Source: a virus
Direction: 5' to 3' (one strand)
Length of the DNA stretch: 64,000 bases
Virus record (IMG/VR): IMGVR_UViG_3300010396_000042
Span: 1 to 64,000 of that record
The notes beneath the pieces are model-generated. The model saw only the letters and a list, made by a program, of their open reading frames with translations, was not told the origin of the DNA and made no database searches. This document shows positions 1 to 8,842 of this stretch, one piece after another. Position 1 is the stretch's first letter; every line of letters starts with the position of its first letter. The position numbers and the translations under genes are program-made.

Positions 1-56
1 AGGTCGCGCACACGGCCGCGAAATTCTGACCCGGGGGGTCTCGACCGACCGGGGCG

Positions 57-536
57 GTGAACGCCATGCCGGCCGGCCGCCCACCCACGCCGATCGAGCG
101 AAAGCGCAAGCTCGGCAATCCGGGCAAGCGCGCACTGCCGGACCAGTCCAACATCGTCGCGCTGCCGCCGGTCGTCGACGACACACCGGCACAGCTCGGC
201 CCGGCCGGCCACGCCGTCTGGGAACTGGTCACCGACCAGTGCAAGTGGCTCGCGGAAACCGACCGCCCCGTGCTCGTCCTGGTGTGCGAAAAGTTCGACC
301 GCCGCCAAGACTTCATCGCCCGGCTCGAGAGCTCCGACCCGGTGCTCTACACCGACAAGGGCTACGCATACGCCAACCCGCTGGTCGGGATGCTCTCGAC
401 GATCGAGACCGAGATCGCGAAGCTGCTCGGATCGCTCGGGCTGACGCCGGCCGACCGCACGCGCCTCGGCGTGGCCGAGGTCAAGGCGAAGAGCAAGCTC
501 GAGGAGCTGCTCGAGCGCCGGGCCAACCGTGCCTAG
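57..536 (+). CDS. terS: Terminase small subunit, P27 family
   Basis: A 159-residue protein that recognises phage DNA for packaging and recruits the large subunit. The N-terminal motif GRPPTPIERKRKLGNPGK is the hallmark opening of P27-family small terminases. The rest is helical and charged, as expected for the oligomerisation region. GTG at 57 is the longest start; ATG at 66, three codons in, is an equally plausible start. The end overlaps terL by 8 bases, implying translational coupling. Family assignment is firm; DNA-site specificity cannot be read from sequence. Confidence 0.9.
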   Translation: MNAMPAGRPPTPIERKRKLGNPGKRALPDQSNIVALPPVVDDTPAQLGPAGHAVWELVTDQCKWLAETDRPVLVLVCEKFDRRQDFIARLESSDPVLYTDKGYAYANPLVGMLSTIETEIAKLLGSLGLTPADRTRLGVAEVKAKSKLEELLERRANRA

Positions 537-2175
537 GCGACGCCAGCCGCCGCCGCGTTTCCCGAAGGTGCTACCGCGTGGACCCGCGCTCTGGGAGCCG
601 GCGAAGACCGCCTGGACCGAGGCGAACACCGACGGGATCTTCGCCTGCGAGCTGATCCAGTCCTACCTGCGGCTGACCAAGGGCGACCAGCGCGGCCAGC
701 TGGTGCAGCTACGCATGTGGCAGGGCGATCTGATCTGCGACATCTTGCGCACCGACGAGCGCGGCCGGCGGCTGTACTGGACATACCTGGTCCTGGTCCC
801 GCGCAAGAACTCCAAGTCGCTCATCGGCGCAGGCCTGGCAATCGACGGCTTGTTCGACGAGGCGGGCGCCGAGGTCTACTCGTGCGCCGCCGACGAGGAC
901 CAGGCCCGCCTGGTCTTCAAGGAAGTACGCGCCGCGGTCGAGATGTCCCCTGACCTCGACTCCAAGCAGGGCGGTCTGCTCAAGGTCTACCGCGACGCGA
1001 TCGAGTACCCGGCGACGGGCGCGGTCTACCGGGTCTTGTCCTCCGAGGCGTTCACCAAGGAAGGCCTCAACCCTTCCCGGGTGATCTTCGACGAGCTCCA
1101 CGCCCAGCCGAATTACGAGCTGTGGAACGTCATGAACCAGGGCTCGGACACCAGAGCCCAGCCGCTGATCCTGGCGATCTCGACCTTCGGGGTGCGCACC
1201 GACTCCACGGGCCGCGACTCGGTGTGCTACGCCCAATACCAGTACGCCAAGAAGCTGATCAGCGGCGAGATCGACGACCCGCGATACGGCGCCCGGATCT
1301 ATGAGACGAACGACCAGGTCAAGGGCTTCGACTACCTGGATCCCGCGGTTTGGCGAGAGGCCAACCCCGCCCTCGGCGACTTCCTGTCCGAAGAGAAGAT
1401 GGCGGCTGTCTCCCGCAAAATCGACGAGGCGGACTTCAAGACCAAACGCCTGAACATCTGGGTCAGCTCGCAGACCGTGTGGCTGCCCGACGTAGCGTGG
1501 GAGGCCCGCCACGACCCCGAGGCCGGGATCGAGGACGGCGAGACCGTCTGCCTCGGGTTCGACGGCTCCTACGACGGCGACTCCACAGCGCTTGTCGTCG
1601 TTCGCGTACCCGACGAGGTCCCGCTGCCAGCCGACCCCGACGCCAACGCGCCGACGGCTGAGGAGATCGCGCTGCGCGCGGCCGCCGAAGGCCTGCGGCT
1701 GCCCCACATCGACGTCGTCAACGCCTGGGAGGCACCGCCGGAGGCCAAAACCGGCTGGACGGTGCCCATCGCCGAGGTCGAAGAAGCCATCCGTGCCTCC
1801 TGCCGTCGCTGGCAGGTGCGCGAGATCGTCTGCGACCCGGCCCGCTGGGCCCGCACTTACCAGATCCTCGAGGCCGAGGGCCTGCCGGTAGTCGAATTCC
1901 CACAGAGTCCGGCGCGGATGGTCCCGGCGACCACCCGGTTCTTCCAAGCCGTGACCAACAGCGGTCTGACGCACTCCGGGGACCCGCGGCTGGCTCGCCA
2001 CGTCGGCAACTGCCGGGTCCGTCCGACCGTCCGCGGCTCCATGATCTCGAAAGACGCGAAGAAGAGCCCCCGGAAGATCGACTTGGCCGTCGCGGCGGTC
2101 ATGGCGCTCGAGCGGGCCTGCCAGCCGCCGCCGAAGAAGGCTGACGCGGGCTTCTACAGCTGGGACGAGCTGTGA
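529..2175 (+). CDS. terL: Terminase large subunit (packaging ATPase and nuclease)
   Basis: A 548-residue packaging motor. A Walker A-like loop (PRKNSKS, about residues 91-97) and a Walker B segment ending in acidic residues (VIFDEL, about 185-190) define the ATPase. A later GFDGSYDGDSTA segment near residue 345 fits the first acidic motif of the RNase H-like nuclease. Length is typical of HK97-type large terminases. The GTG start lies inside the last codons of terS. Together they form the packaging complex that docks on the portal encoded downstream. Confidence 0.93.
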   Translation: MPRRRQPPPRFPKVLPRGPALWEPAKTAWTEANTDGIFACELIQSYLRLTKGDQRGQLVQLRMWQGDLICDILRTDERGRRLYWTYLVLVPRKNSKSLIGAGLAIDGLFDEAGAEVYSCAADEDQARLVFKEVRAAVEMSPDLDSKQGGLLKVYRDAIEYPATGAVYRVLSSEAFTKEGLNPSRVIFDELHAQPNYELWNVMNQGSDTRAQPLILAISTFGVRTDSTGRDSVCYAQYQYAKKLISGEIDDPRYGARIYETNDQVKGFDYLDPAVWREANPALGDFLSEEKMAAVSRKIDEADFKTKRLNIWVSSQTVWLPDVAWEARHDPEAGIEDGETVCLGFDGSYDGDSTALVVVRVPDEVPLPADPDANAPTAEEIALRAAAEGLRLPHIDVVNAWEAPPEAKTGWTVPIAEVEEAIRASCRRWQVREIVCDPARWARTYQILEAEGLPVVEFPQSPARMVPATTRFFQAVTNSGLTHSGDPRLARHVGNCRVRPTVRGSMISKDAKKSPRKIDLAVAAVMALERACQPPPKKADAGFYSWDEL

Positions 2176-2219
2176 GAACCGCTTCATAACTCGCTACAAC
2201 CGCCGGAGGGAGGCCTCCG

Positions 2220-2468
2220 GTGCTCTCCGACGTCGTCGAACTGCTCGCGTATGCCGCGTTCGTCACCGCGGGCTGGTTGATCGCCCCGTGGCTCGGCCTG
2301 GCCGTGCTCGGCACAGCCCTGTGGCTGCTCGCGCAGGTCCTGGACGGCCAGAAGGTGACCATCCCGAAGGTCAAGCTCCCCGGGGTCCCCAGAATTCGCG
2401 TCAAGGCGCCCCGCGTCGTCGCACCGAAGGCCGGGGCCCGCACAAGCGCGCGGCAGCCCGCGCCGTGA
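2220..2468 (+). CDS. Small membrane protein between terminase and portal
   Basis: An 82-residue protein with one long hydrophobic stretch in the first 42 residues (LLAYAAFVTAGWLIAPWLG and following) and a basic, Pro/Ala-rich tail. A GGAGGGAGG ribosome-binding site precedes the GTG start. Its stop overlaps the portal start (GTGA), so the two are translationally coupled. No function is recognisable. Location suggests expression with head genes, but a membrane protein here is not a standard morphogenesis component. Confidence 0.65.
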   Translation: MLSDVVELLAYAAFVTAGWLIAPWLGLAVLGTALWLLAQVLDGQKVTIPKVKLPGVPRIRVKAPRVVAPKAGARTSARQPAP

Positions 2469-3760
2469 GCATCACCGGCAGGCTCCGCGGCCGCTCCCAG
2501 CAGCGGATGTACCTGCCCAGCGGCGCCGGCGACCCGTGGGCGATCCCCAGCAACGGCTCCCTGGCCGCCTGGACCCCGGCCGGGGTTCCGGTGACCGAGG
2601 ACACCGCGATGCAGCTGCTTGTGGTGGCCGCCTCCGTGCGGATCCTGGCCAACGCGGTGGCCGGGTTGCCGCTGGACGCGGTGCGCATGACCGGGACCAC
2701 CCGCAAGCAGCTCGACCCCGCCCCCGCGATCATCGCCGACCCCTTCGGCGGCCTGAACAACCTCAAATGGCCCACCCGGCGCACCGGCTTCACCCAGCTG
2801 ATGGTCAGCCTGCTGCTGCGCGGCAACGGATACGCCGCGGTGGTCGCACGCGACAACCTGATGCGCCCCACACGGCTGCGCGTCATCCACCCTGACCGCG
2901 TCGCTGTCGGCCTCAAGGACGACGGCTCCCGCTATTACGAGGTCAACCGGATCCCGGTCGACCCCGTGGACATGGTCCACCTGGTCGGCATGTCGATGCC
3001 GGAGTCGCCGATCGGCATGAGCGTCATCTCCTACGCCCGCACCGCCATCGGCCTCGGTCTGGCCGCCGAGGAGTTCGGCGCACGGTTCTTCGGCCACGGC
3101 GCGCACCTGTCCGGGGTGCTGGAGCTGCCCGGCGACCTGGACAAGGACCGCGCGCGGCAGGTCAAGGAGAGCTGGGAGGCCTCCCACACCGGCCTCAAGC
3201 ACGCCTTCGCCACCGGCGTGCTCACCGGCGGCGCCAAATGGGTGCCGATCAGCGTCACACCGGAGGACGCACAGTTCCTCGGCACCCGCGCGGCCCAGAA
3301 CCTTGACATCGCGATGCTGTTCGGGATCCCGCCGCACATGCTCGGCCAGGTCGACCGCACCACCTCCTGGGGCACCGGCATCGAGCAGCAGTCCCTCGGC
3401 TTCCTCAAATACACGCTGAGCAACTGGATCGGTCTATTCGAAGAGACCTGGTCCCCGATGCTGCCCAAGCCGCAGGTCGCCCGCTTCAACGTCGCCGGCT
3501 TGCTCAGGACCGACACCGCCGGCCGGTACGCCGCATACACCCAGGCCCGCAACGGCGGCTGGCTGACCCTCGACGAGATCCGCGCCCTCGAGGACTACGA
3601 GCCGTACCCCGACGGCAAGGGCACCGACCCGTTCGCGCCGCTGAACTCCGCGCACGCCGCCGGCAGCGACGGCCCGGCCGATGCGCCTGCGGCGAAGACC
3701 GAATCCGATCCCGGCGCGGCCTCGCCCGCCGGCGACGCCGTCACTGGACAGGAGCCGTAG
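2465..3760 (+). CDS. Portal protein, HK97 family
   Basis: About 431 residues. The portal ring is the DNA entry channel and the nucleation point for the procapsid. The region MQLLVVAASVRILANAVAG and the later FGIPPHMLGQVDR segment are typical of HK97-type (phage_portal) proteins. The frame is open far upstream, but the chosen GTG at 2465 overlaps the preceding stop and begins the recognisable sequence. The C-terminal 40 residues are low-complexity Ala/Pro/Asp. It lies between terminase and protease in the canonical order. Confidence 0.92.
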   Translation: MSITGRLRGRSQQRMYLPSGAGDPWAIPSNGSLAAWTPAGVPVTEDTAMQLLVVAASVRILANAVAGLPLDAVRMTGTTRKQLDPAPAIIADPFGGLNNLKWPTRRTGFTQLMVSLLLRGNGYAAVVARDNLMRPTRLRVIHPDRVAVGLKDDGSRYYEVNRIPVDPVDMVHLVGMSMPESPIGMSVISYARTAIGLGLAAEEFGARFFGHGAHLSGVLELPGDLDKDRARQVKESWEASHTGLKHAFATGVLTGGAKWVPISVTPEDAQFLGTRAAQNLDIAMLFGIPPHMLGQVDRTTSWGTGIEQQSLGFLKYTLSNWIGLFEETWSPMLPKPQVARFNVAGLLRTDTAGRYAAYTQARNGGWLTLDEIRALEDYEPYPDGKGTDPFAPLNSAHAAGSDGPADAPAAKTESDPGAASPAGDAVTGQEP

Positions 3761-3763
3761 ACC

Positions 3764-5143
3764 ATGCCCGCAGCCTCCGTCCGCGACACGGACACCACCG
3801 ACACCTCGACCGCGGCCATCGCGCCGCCACTGCTGATCACGGAGGCCGCCCGGATGACCGACACGCGCACCCACCGCGGCGCCATGGCCGTACATCAGCA
3901 GCGCTTTCTCGACGGCGACCCGCGCGCCGCCCGCGCGCTTTTCCTGGACGCGGTCAAGGTCCAGGCTCTGAGCACCCGCACGGCCCGGATGGACGTGCGC
4001 GCAGCCGCCAGCGGAGCAGCAAGCGCCTACCGGACCTTCACCGGCTACGCCTCGGTCACTGAAGAGCCGTACGAGATGTACGACTGGTACGGGCCCTACA
4101 CCGAGATCGTGAGGGCCGGGGCCTTCGCCAAGACCCTCGGCGAGGGCTGCGACACCGCGTTCCTGGTCAACCACGGCGGCGTGACCATGGCCCGCACGAC
4201 CAAGGGCACCCTGCGCCTGTCCGAGGACGACACCGGCCTGTACACCGAGGCCGACCTCAACACCGCCCGCTCCGACGTCGGCATCCTCATCTCCGCCGTC
4301 GAGGACGGCGCGATCGACGAGATGTCCTTCGCATTCTGGATCACGAGGGGCGCCTGGTCGCCGGACTACGAGCAGTTCGACATCCTCGAGGTCAGCCTGG
4401 ACAAGGGCGACGTCTCGCCGGTCAACTACGGAGCCAACCCCCACACCGGCGGCCTGATCGGCCTGCGCTCCCGGCAGCTGGCCAACCTCGCCCGCTCCAG
4501 CTTCCCAGGCCTGGTCAGAGAGGCCTACAAGCGGCGCACCGGCGAGTACCTCGCCCCGGCCGACCTCGGCGCGATGCTGCACATCGTCGGCCTGGCGACC
4601 GAGAGCGGCGATACCCCCGACGAGACCCGCGCGGTTCTCTCCGAAATCCTCGGAGCCAAGGAAGAGCGCACCGCGCCCGCCACGACGAGCGGCCGCGAAA
4701 ACATCGGCGAGCCCGACCCGGCTACGGATGGCTCGGAGAAGGCGGAGCGGGAGCAGATCGCCGTTCACGCGCCGCTCGAGCCGGCTGCCGACCTGCCCAC
4801 GATGCGCGCGTGGGTCAAGGCGCGAGCCGCCGAGGTCCGCGAGGGCAAGTCACTCTCGGCCGCGACTATGGACGTCCTCACTCGCGTCCTGGACCTGGTC
4901 GCCGCGGCCGATGAGGCCGTGGACGAGGCGCAGCCACTGCTGGCCGACCTGATGGGCGTTCCGAACCCGGACGAGGACGCGGCGCAGGACCCTGACGGCG
5001 ACGAGCCGGACGAGGGCGATGACGACGACGTCGACGACGTCCAGGGCACGCAGCAGGAGAACGCGCTGTCGCTGGACGTGGACCGCTTCAACCGCCAGCT
5101 CGAGGCGATTCAGCTCGCTTCGCCGGCGCGCACTCGCCTGTAA
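3764..5143 (+). CDS. Prohead protease, HK97 family, with long C-terminal extension
   Basis: A 459-residue protein whose middle part (about residues 90-240) is a HK97-type (U35/S78-like) maturation protease. The catalytic His sits in FLVNHGG (about H137) and the catalytic Ser in IDEMSFAF (about S188). The family usually has about 200 residues. Here there is a 70-residue N-terminal extension and a roughly 220-residue C-terminal extension ending in a run of Asp/Glu, so the C-terminus may supply scaffold function. Later in-frame starts (for example residue 31 or 76) are possible. Confidence 0.87.
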   Translation: MPAASVRDTDTTDTSTAAIAPPLLITEAARMTDTRTHRGAMAVHQQRFLDGDPRAARALFLDAVKVQALSTRTARMDVRAAASGAASAYRTFTGYASVTEEPYEMYDWYGPYTEIVRAGAFAKTLGEGCDTAFLVNHGGVTMARTTKGTLRLSEDDTGLYTEADLNTARSDVGILISAVEDGAIDEMSFAFWITRGAWSPDYEQFDILEVSLDKGDVSPVNYGANPHTGGLIGLRSRQLANLARSSFPGLVREAYKRRTGEYLAPADLGAMLHIVGLATESGDTPDETRAVLSEILGAKEERTAPATTSGRENIGEPDPATDGSEKAEREQIAVHAPLEPAADLPTMRAWVKARAAEVREGKSLSAATMDVLTRVLDLVAAADEAVDEAQPLLADLMGVPNPDEDAAQDPDGDEPDEGDDDDVDDVQGTQQENALSLDVDRFNRQLEAIQLASPARTRL

Positions 5144-5315
5144 CCAGGCACCCACCTAAGCCACCCGGCCGCATCGCGGTCCGGGGATTTCCGCCTGCCC
5201 GGCATCGCGCCGGAGCCCGCGCCGGACCCCGCAGCGTCATGGGGCACCACCCGGGCCACCACCCGTCACCACGGCAGGCACGCGACCACCACCCGATCCA
5301 GAAAGGGGATCAGGC

Positions 5316-6665
5316 ATGTCACGTGCCCTGATTGGCACTCTGCTGGAGCGCCGCGGCGAACTCGCCCTCGAGCTCGACAAGACGCTGCAGCCGGCCAACA
5401 CCGAGAAGCGGAACCTCACTGAGGACGAAGCCGCGAAGTTCGACGCGATCAAGGCCGACATCATCGCGACCGACGAGCGGATCGCAGAGCTCGCCGAGAT
5501 CGACAAGGCCGACGAGGCCGCCGAGGAGCTGCAGAAGCGCTACTCCGGCCCCTCGGTCCAGGTGACCTCCGAGCCGCAGGTCTACCAGCGCGGCAACAAC
5601 GAGACGCAGTTCTTCCGGGACCTGTGGCTCGCCAACCACCGGCGCGACCAGGACGCCCTCGACCGGCTGCGCCGCAACAACGCCATGGTCGCCGACGCGA
5701 AGAAGCAGCGCGCGATCTCCACCGGCACTGGTGCAGGCGGCGAGTTCGTGCCGCCGTTGTGGCTGGAAGAGGACTACATCAAGTTCGCCCGCGCAGGCCG
5801 GGTGACCGCGAACCTGTGCCGCCGCGGCGTCGTGCCGCCCGGCACGAACTCGATCAACATCCCGAAGATCAACACCGGTACCGCCACAGCGCCGGTGTCC
5901 TCGCAGAACAGCAACATCCAGAACACCGACCTGACCACCACGTCGGTCTCCAGCCCGGTCATCACGGTGGCCGGCGGCCAGACCGTCTCGCTGCAGCTGA
6001 TCGAGCAGTCCCCCCTGAACATCGACGAAATCGTGCTGCAGGACCTCGCGGCCGACTACGCCGTGAAGCTCAACGTCCAGGTCCTCTCCGGCACGGGCTC
6101 CTCCGGCCAGGCCACCGGCCTGCTCACCCTGTCGGGTACCAACTCGATCGCCTGGACCCAGGCCACCCCGGCCCTCGGCGGCCCGGGCGGCATGTACCCG
6201 AAGGTCGCCAACGGCATCCAGCAGATCCACACGAAGCGATTCCTCCCGCCGAACGCGATCATCATGCACCCGGTGCGGTGGGCCTGGGCCGAGTCCCAGG
6301 TCGACAACAACGGCCGCCCGCTCGTCGTTCCGGCGTCCGGCGGCGCGTTCCAGATGCTCGCCAACCTCGACGAGCAGGTCTCCGAGGGCCTGGTGGGCTC
6401 TATGCTCGGGCTCCCGTGCTACGTGGATGCGTTGGTCCCGGTGACCGGGGGCGCAGGTTCAAACCAGGACTCGATCATCGTCACCAAGGCCGATGACCTG
6501 TGGCTTTGGGAGGGCGAGATCCGGGCGGAGGCGTTCGCTCAGACCTACGCGAATCAGATGTCTGTGTTCGTGCGCCTATACAATTACGTGAGCTTCCAGC
6601 CCGGTCGTTACGCCCCGTCGACGAGCGTGATCACCGGGACCGGGGCCGTCAGCCCGGCCTTCTAG
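5316..6665 (+). CDS. Major capsid protein, HK97 fold
   Basis: A 449-residue capsid subunit. The first 100 residues are a charged coiled-coil (delta domain, LLERRGELALELDKTLQ and following) normally removed by the prohead protease. From ISTGTGAGGEFVPPLW onward the sequence follows the HK97 shell fold. An AAAGGGG ribosome-binding site precedes ATG 5316. A 172-base non-coding gap separates it from the protease and could hold a strong late promoter, though I see no convincing -10/-35 pair. An intact homing-type gene follows directly. Confidence 0.92.
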   Translation: MSRALIGTLLERRGELALELDKTLQPANTEKRNLTEDEAAKFDAIKADIIATDERIAELAEIDKADEAAEELQKRYSGPSVQVTSEPQVYQRGNNETQFFRDLWLANHRRDQDALDRLRRNNAMVADAKKQRAISTGTGAGGEFVPPLWLEEDYIKFARAGRVTANLCRRGVVPPGTNSINIPKINTGTATAPVSSQNSNIQNTDLTTTSVSSPVITVAGGQTVSLQLIEQSPLNIDEIVLQDLAADYAVKLNVQVLSGTGSSGQATGLLTLSGTNSIAWTQATPALGGPGGMYPKVANGIQQIHTKRFLPPNAIIMHPVRWAWAESQVDNNGRPLVVPASGGAFQMLANLDEQVSEGLVGSMLGLPCYVDALVPVTGGAGSNQDSIIVTKADDLWLWEGEIRAEAFAQTYANQMSVFVRLYNYVSFQPGRYAPSTSVITGTGAVSPAF

Positions 6666-6779
6666 GTCTGACCCTCCGCTGGCTGTCGGTACCACTCTGT
6701 AGTTTCGGATCCGACAAGTGACCCCCCGACGCGAGCACGCCGAGGGGCCTTGCCGGACACCGATAGGGACGGTTCCGAC

Positions 6780-7409
6780 ATGCCAGATCGTACGTGCCAA
6801 CGCTGTAGTTCGTCGTTCGAGGTGGACAAGTTCAGCTGCGCGAAGTGGTGCGACGCGTGCAAACCGATCGTGCGACGCGAGCAGTTCGCGAAGCACGACA
6901 AGAAGCGGCGCCCGACTCCGGTCCTCCACATCGATTGCGCGGCCTGCGGAACGCCATTCGAGCACAGCCGACCAGGACAGCGTCCGCAGTATTGCCCGGA
7001 CTGCCGCGTAAAGCGGAGCTATCGCGAGCGACCTGGGCGCGTGCAAGGCAAGGCCCGTGGTTATCACCTCAAGAGCAAATACGGGCTATCAGAGGCGGAT
7101 TGGGACGATCTGTTTGCCCGGCAGGGAAAACGGTGCGCGGTCTGCGGAACAGCTGACAGCGAAGCTCAATGGCGCACCGACCATGACCACGTATCGGGAC
7201 GAGTCCGAGGCATCCTCTGCCATCACTGCAACGTCGCGCTCGGACACTTCCGGGACATCCCAGCGCGGCTGCGCGCCGCAGCGCTTTATCTCGAAGGCGC
7301 GCAGGCCGAGTTGTGTCCGGGGGCCGCCATGCCAGCCCCCGTGCAGAAAACCGCAACACCCGATCGCTCAGCTCAGCCGGAAAACAACCAGGCCTCAACA
7401 CTCTTCTGA
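6780..7409 (+). CDS. Endonuclease VII-like HNH (homing) endonuclease
   Basis: About 209 residues. Two zinc-ribbon-like Cys pairs (CQRC...CDAC and CAAC...CPDC) precede the endonuclease VII core: CAVC, then DHDHVSGRVRGILCHHCN. This core binds zinc and cuts DNA. ATG 6780 with an upstream AGGGA is chosen; a TTG 30 bases earlier is possible. Codon use is less GC-biased than in the flanking capsid and decoration genes, consistent with a recently arrived selfish gene. The capsid frame is complete, so this is a free-standing gene, not an intron-borne one. Confidence 0.87.
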   Translation: MPDRTCQRCSSSFEVDKFSCAKWCDACKPIVRREQFAKHDKKRRPTPVLHIDCAACGTPFEHSRPGQRPQYCPDCRVKRSYRERPGRVQGKARGYHLKSKYGLSEADWDDLFARQGKRCAVCGTADSEAQWRTDHDHVSGRVRGILCHHCNVALGHFRDIPARLRAAALYLEGAQAELCPGAAMPAPVQKTATPDRSAQPENNQASTLF

Positions 7410-7490
7410 ACCTGCTCCGGCCTTCACCCCAGGGACCAGCCACCCGCTGGTCCCTTTTCGTTTGCCCGCACAATCCCGAAGGAGGCGGCG

Positions 7491-7835
7491 ATGGCCGCGA
7501 ACACCTTGGTGGCTTCGGCCGCCCGCACTGCTACGGGCAACTCCGGCGCGATCGCCGTCGGCTCCGGTGCCGCGAACCTCGAGCTCGAGGTCGAGGTCAC
7601 CGCAGTATCGGGGACCTCGCCGACCCTGGCACTGACGATCCAGTGGTCGGACGACGGCACGAACTTCGGCAACAACGACGGTTCAACTGACTCGTTCGCG
7701 TCGATCACCGCGACCGGAAACGTCACGAAGTCCATCCCGGTGCGTGCACCGTACATGCAGTTCACCTGGACCGTCGGCGGCACCACGCCGTCGTTCACCT
7801 TCTCGGTGATCGACGTCGCCAGCAACGTCATCTGA
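7491..7835 (+). CDS. Putative head decoration-like protein 1
   Basis: A 114-residue beta-rich protein full of Thr, Ser and Val. It ends in GGTTPSFTFSVIDVASN. Its near-twin is encoded immediately downstream (GTTPSFTFSV shared, also WSDDGTNFG versus WSNDGTNFG). Position after the capsid and its composition suggest a capsid decoration or fibre-like subunit; that role is inferred from location. A GGAGGCGG ribosome-binding site precedes ATG 7491. Confidence 0.75.
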   Translation: MAANTLVASAARTATGNSGAIAVGSGAANLELEVEVTAVSGTSPTLALTIQWSDDGTNFGNNDGSTDSFASITATGNVTKSIPVRAPYMQFTWTVGGTTPSFTFSVIDVASNVI

Positions 7836-7899
7836 CCCCTGACACACGCCGGAGGTCGTCCGGCGCCCCTACCGCGCCGCACTCTCGGAAGGAGCCCGG

Positions 7900-8232
7900 A
7901 TGGCCTCGGGTCCGTTCACCATCGTCAACTCCGCCGCGCGCACCAGCACCGGAAACAGCGGCGCGCTCGCGCTCGGCGACCAGTCGGTGCTCGACCTCGA
8001 AGTCAACGTGAGCGCTGCGTCCGGCACGACGCCATCGCTCACGCTGTCGGTGCTGTGGTCCAACGACGGGACGAACTTCGGGGCGCCGGACGGCGGCGGC
8101 GACAACTTCGCGGCGATCACTGCCACCGGCACGGTCGCCAAACAGCTGACCGTTAAGGGCCTGTACTGCCAGATCGTGTGGACGATCACTGGCACCACGC
8201 CGTCGTTCACGTTCAGCGTCATCGCTTCCTGA
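7900..8232 (+). CDS. Putative head decoration-like protein 2 (paralogue)
   Basis: A 110-residue paralogue of the preceding protein, sharing the AARTSTGNSGA opening, a WSNDGTNFG motif and the GTTPSFTFSV end. An AGGAGCC ribosome-binding site lies upstream of ATG 7900. The pair arose by tandem duplication and has since diverged. It is probably a second surface subunit with a related fold. Function is inferred from position next to the capsid gene. Confidence 0.75.
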   Translation: MASGPFTIVNSAARTSTGNSGALALGDQSVLDLEVNVSAASGTTPSLTLSVLWSNDGTNFGAPDGGGDNFAAITATGTVAKQLTVKGLYCQIVWTITGTTPSFTFSVIAS

Positions 8233-8245
8233 GAGGAACCGACCC

Positions 8246-8833
8246 ATGTCAAACCCCGCGAACCTCGTGGCCGGGCTACTCGACGAGCGCGAGTCCGCCG
8301 AACGCCGCGGCGACGAGGAACTGCTCAAGCAAGTCGACGAGCAGATCGACGCGCTGCGTGACGCCCTCGCCGAGTTCGATCCCGTCGGCGTCGACGAGGA
8401 GAACCAGCGCAAGTTCGTCGCCGGTGTGCGCCGACGCCTGGAGGCCTCCGACCGCGGCGAGCGCACCGCTCCGGCCGCGCCCGGCGAGCCCACGTTCCAC
8501 AACCCGGCGAACTACCTGACCGGGCTGCTCGACGAGCGCGACGGCGCCGTGCGCGCCGGACGACCGACCGATGACATCGATGCGGAGATCGAGAAGGTGC
8601 GTCCCCACTTCGACAGCTTCCAGCCGGAGGAGGACGAGGCCGGCGACGCCCGCGCCCACTATGCCGCCGCCAAGCGGCGACTGGCCGACCTCGGCCGCCG
8701 CTCGCGCACGCCCAAGGCCGAGCAGGTCGAGGATCAGGGCGACGGCGGCAACGAGACGGAGTCGAAGGACGCGAAGAAGACCGGCGCCCGCACCACGAAG
8801 GCCGCAGCGCCCCCGCGCACCACAGCCCCGTAA
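8246..8833 (+). CDS. Charged two-repeat protein of the head region
   Basis: A 195-residue, strongly charged, mostly helical protein made of two copies of a roughly 65-residue unit. Residues 3-70 begin NPANLVAGLLDERE and residues 86-150 begin NPANYLTGLLDERD. Each unit continues into a FDP/FDS segment and a basic helix. A low-complexity Lys/Thr/Ala tail follows. ATG 8246 has a GAGAGGAAC upstream. No known domain is recognised. An internal head or scaffold role is only a positional guess. Confidence 0.65.
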   Translation: MSNPANLVAGLLDERESAERRGDEELLKQVDEQIDALRDALAEFDPVGVDEENQRKFVAGVRRRLEASDRGERTAPAAPGEPTFHNPANYLTGLLDERDGAVRAGRPTDDIDAEIEKVRPHFDSFQPEEDEAGDARAHYAAAKRRLADLGRRSRTPKAEQVEDQGDGGNETESKDAKKTGARTTKAAAPPRTTAP

Positions 8834-8842
8834 GGCCGTGCC

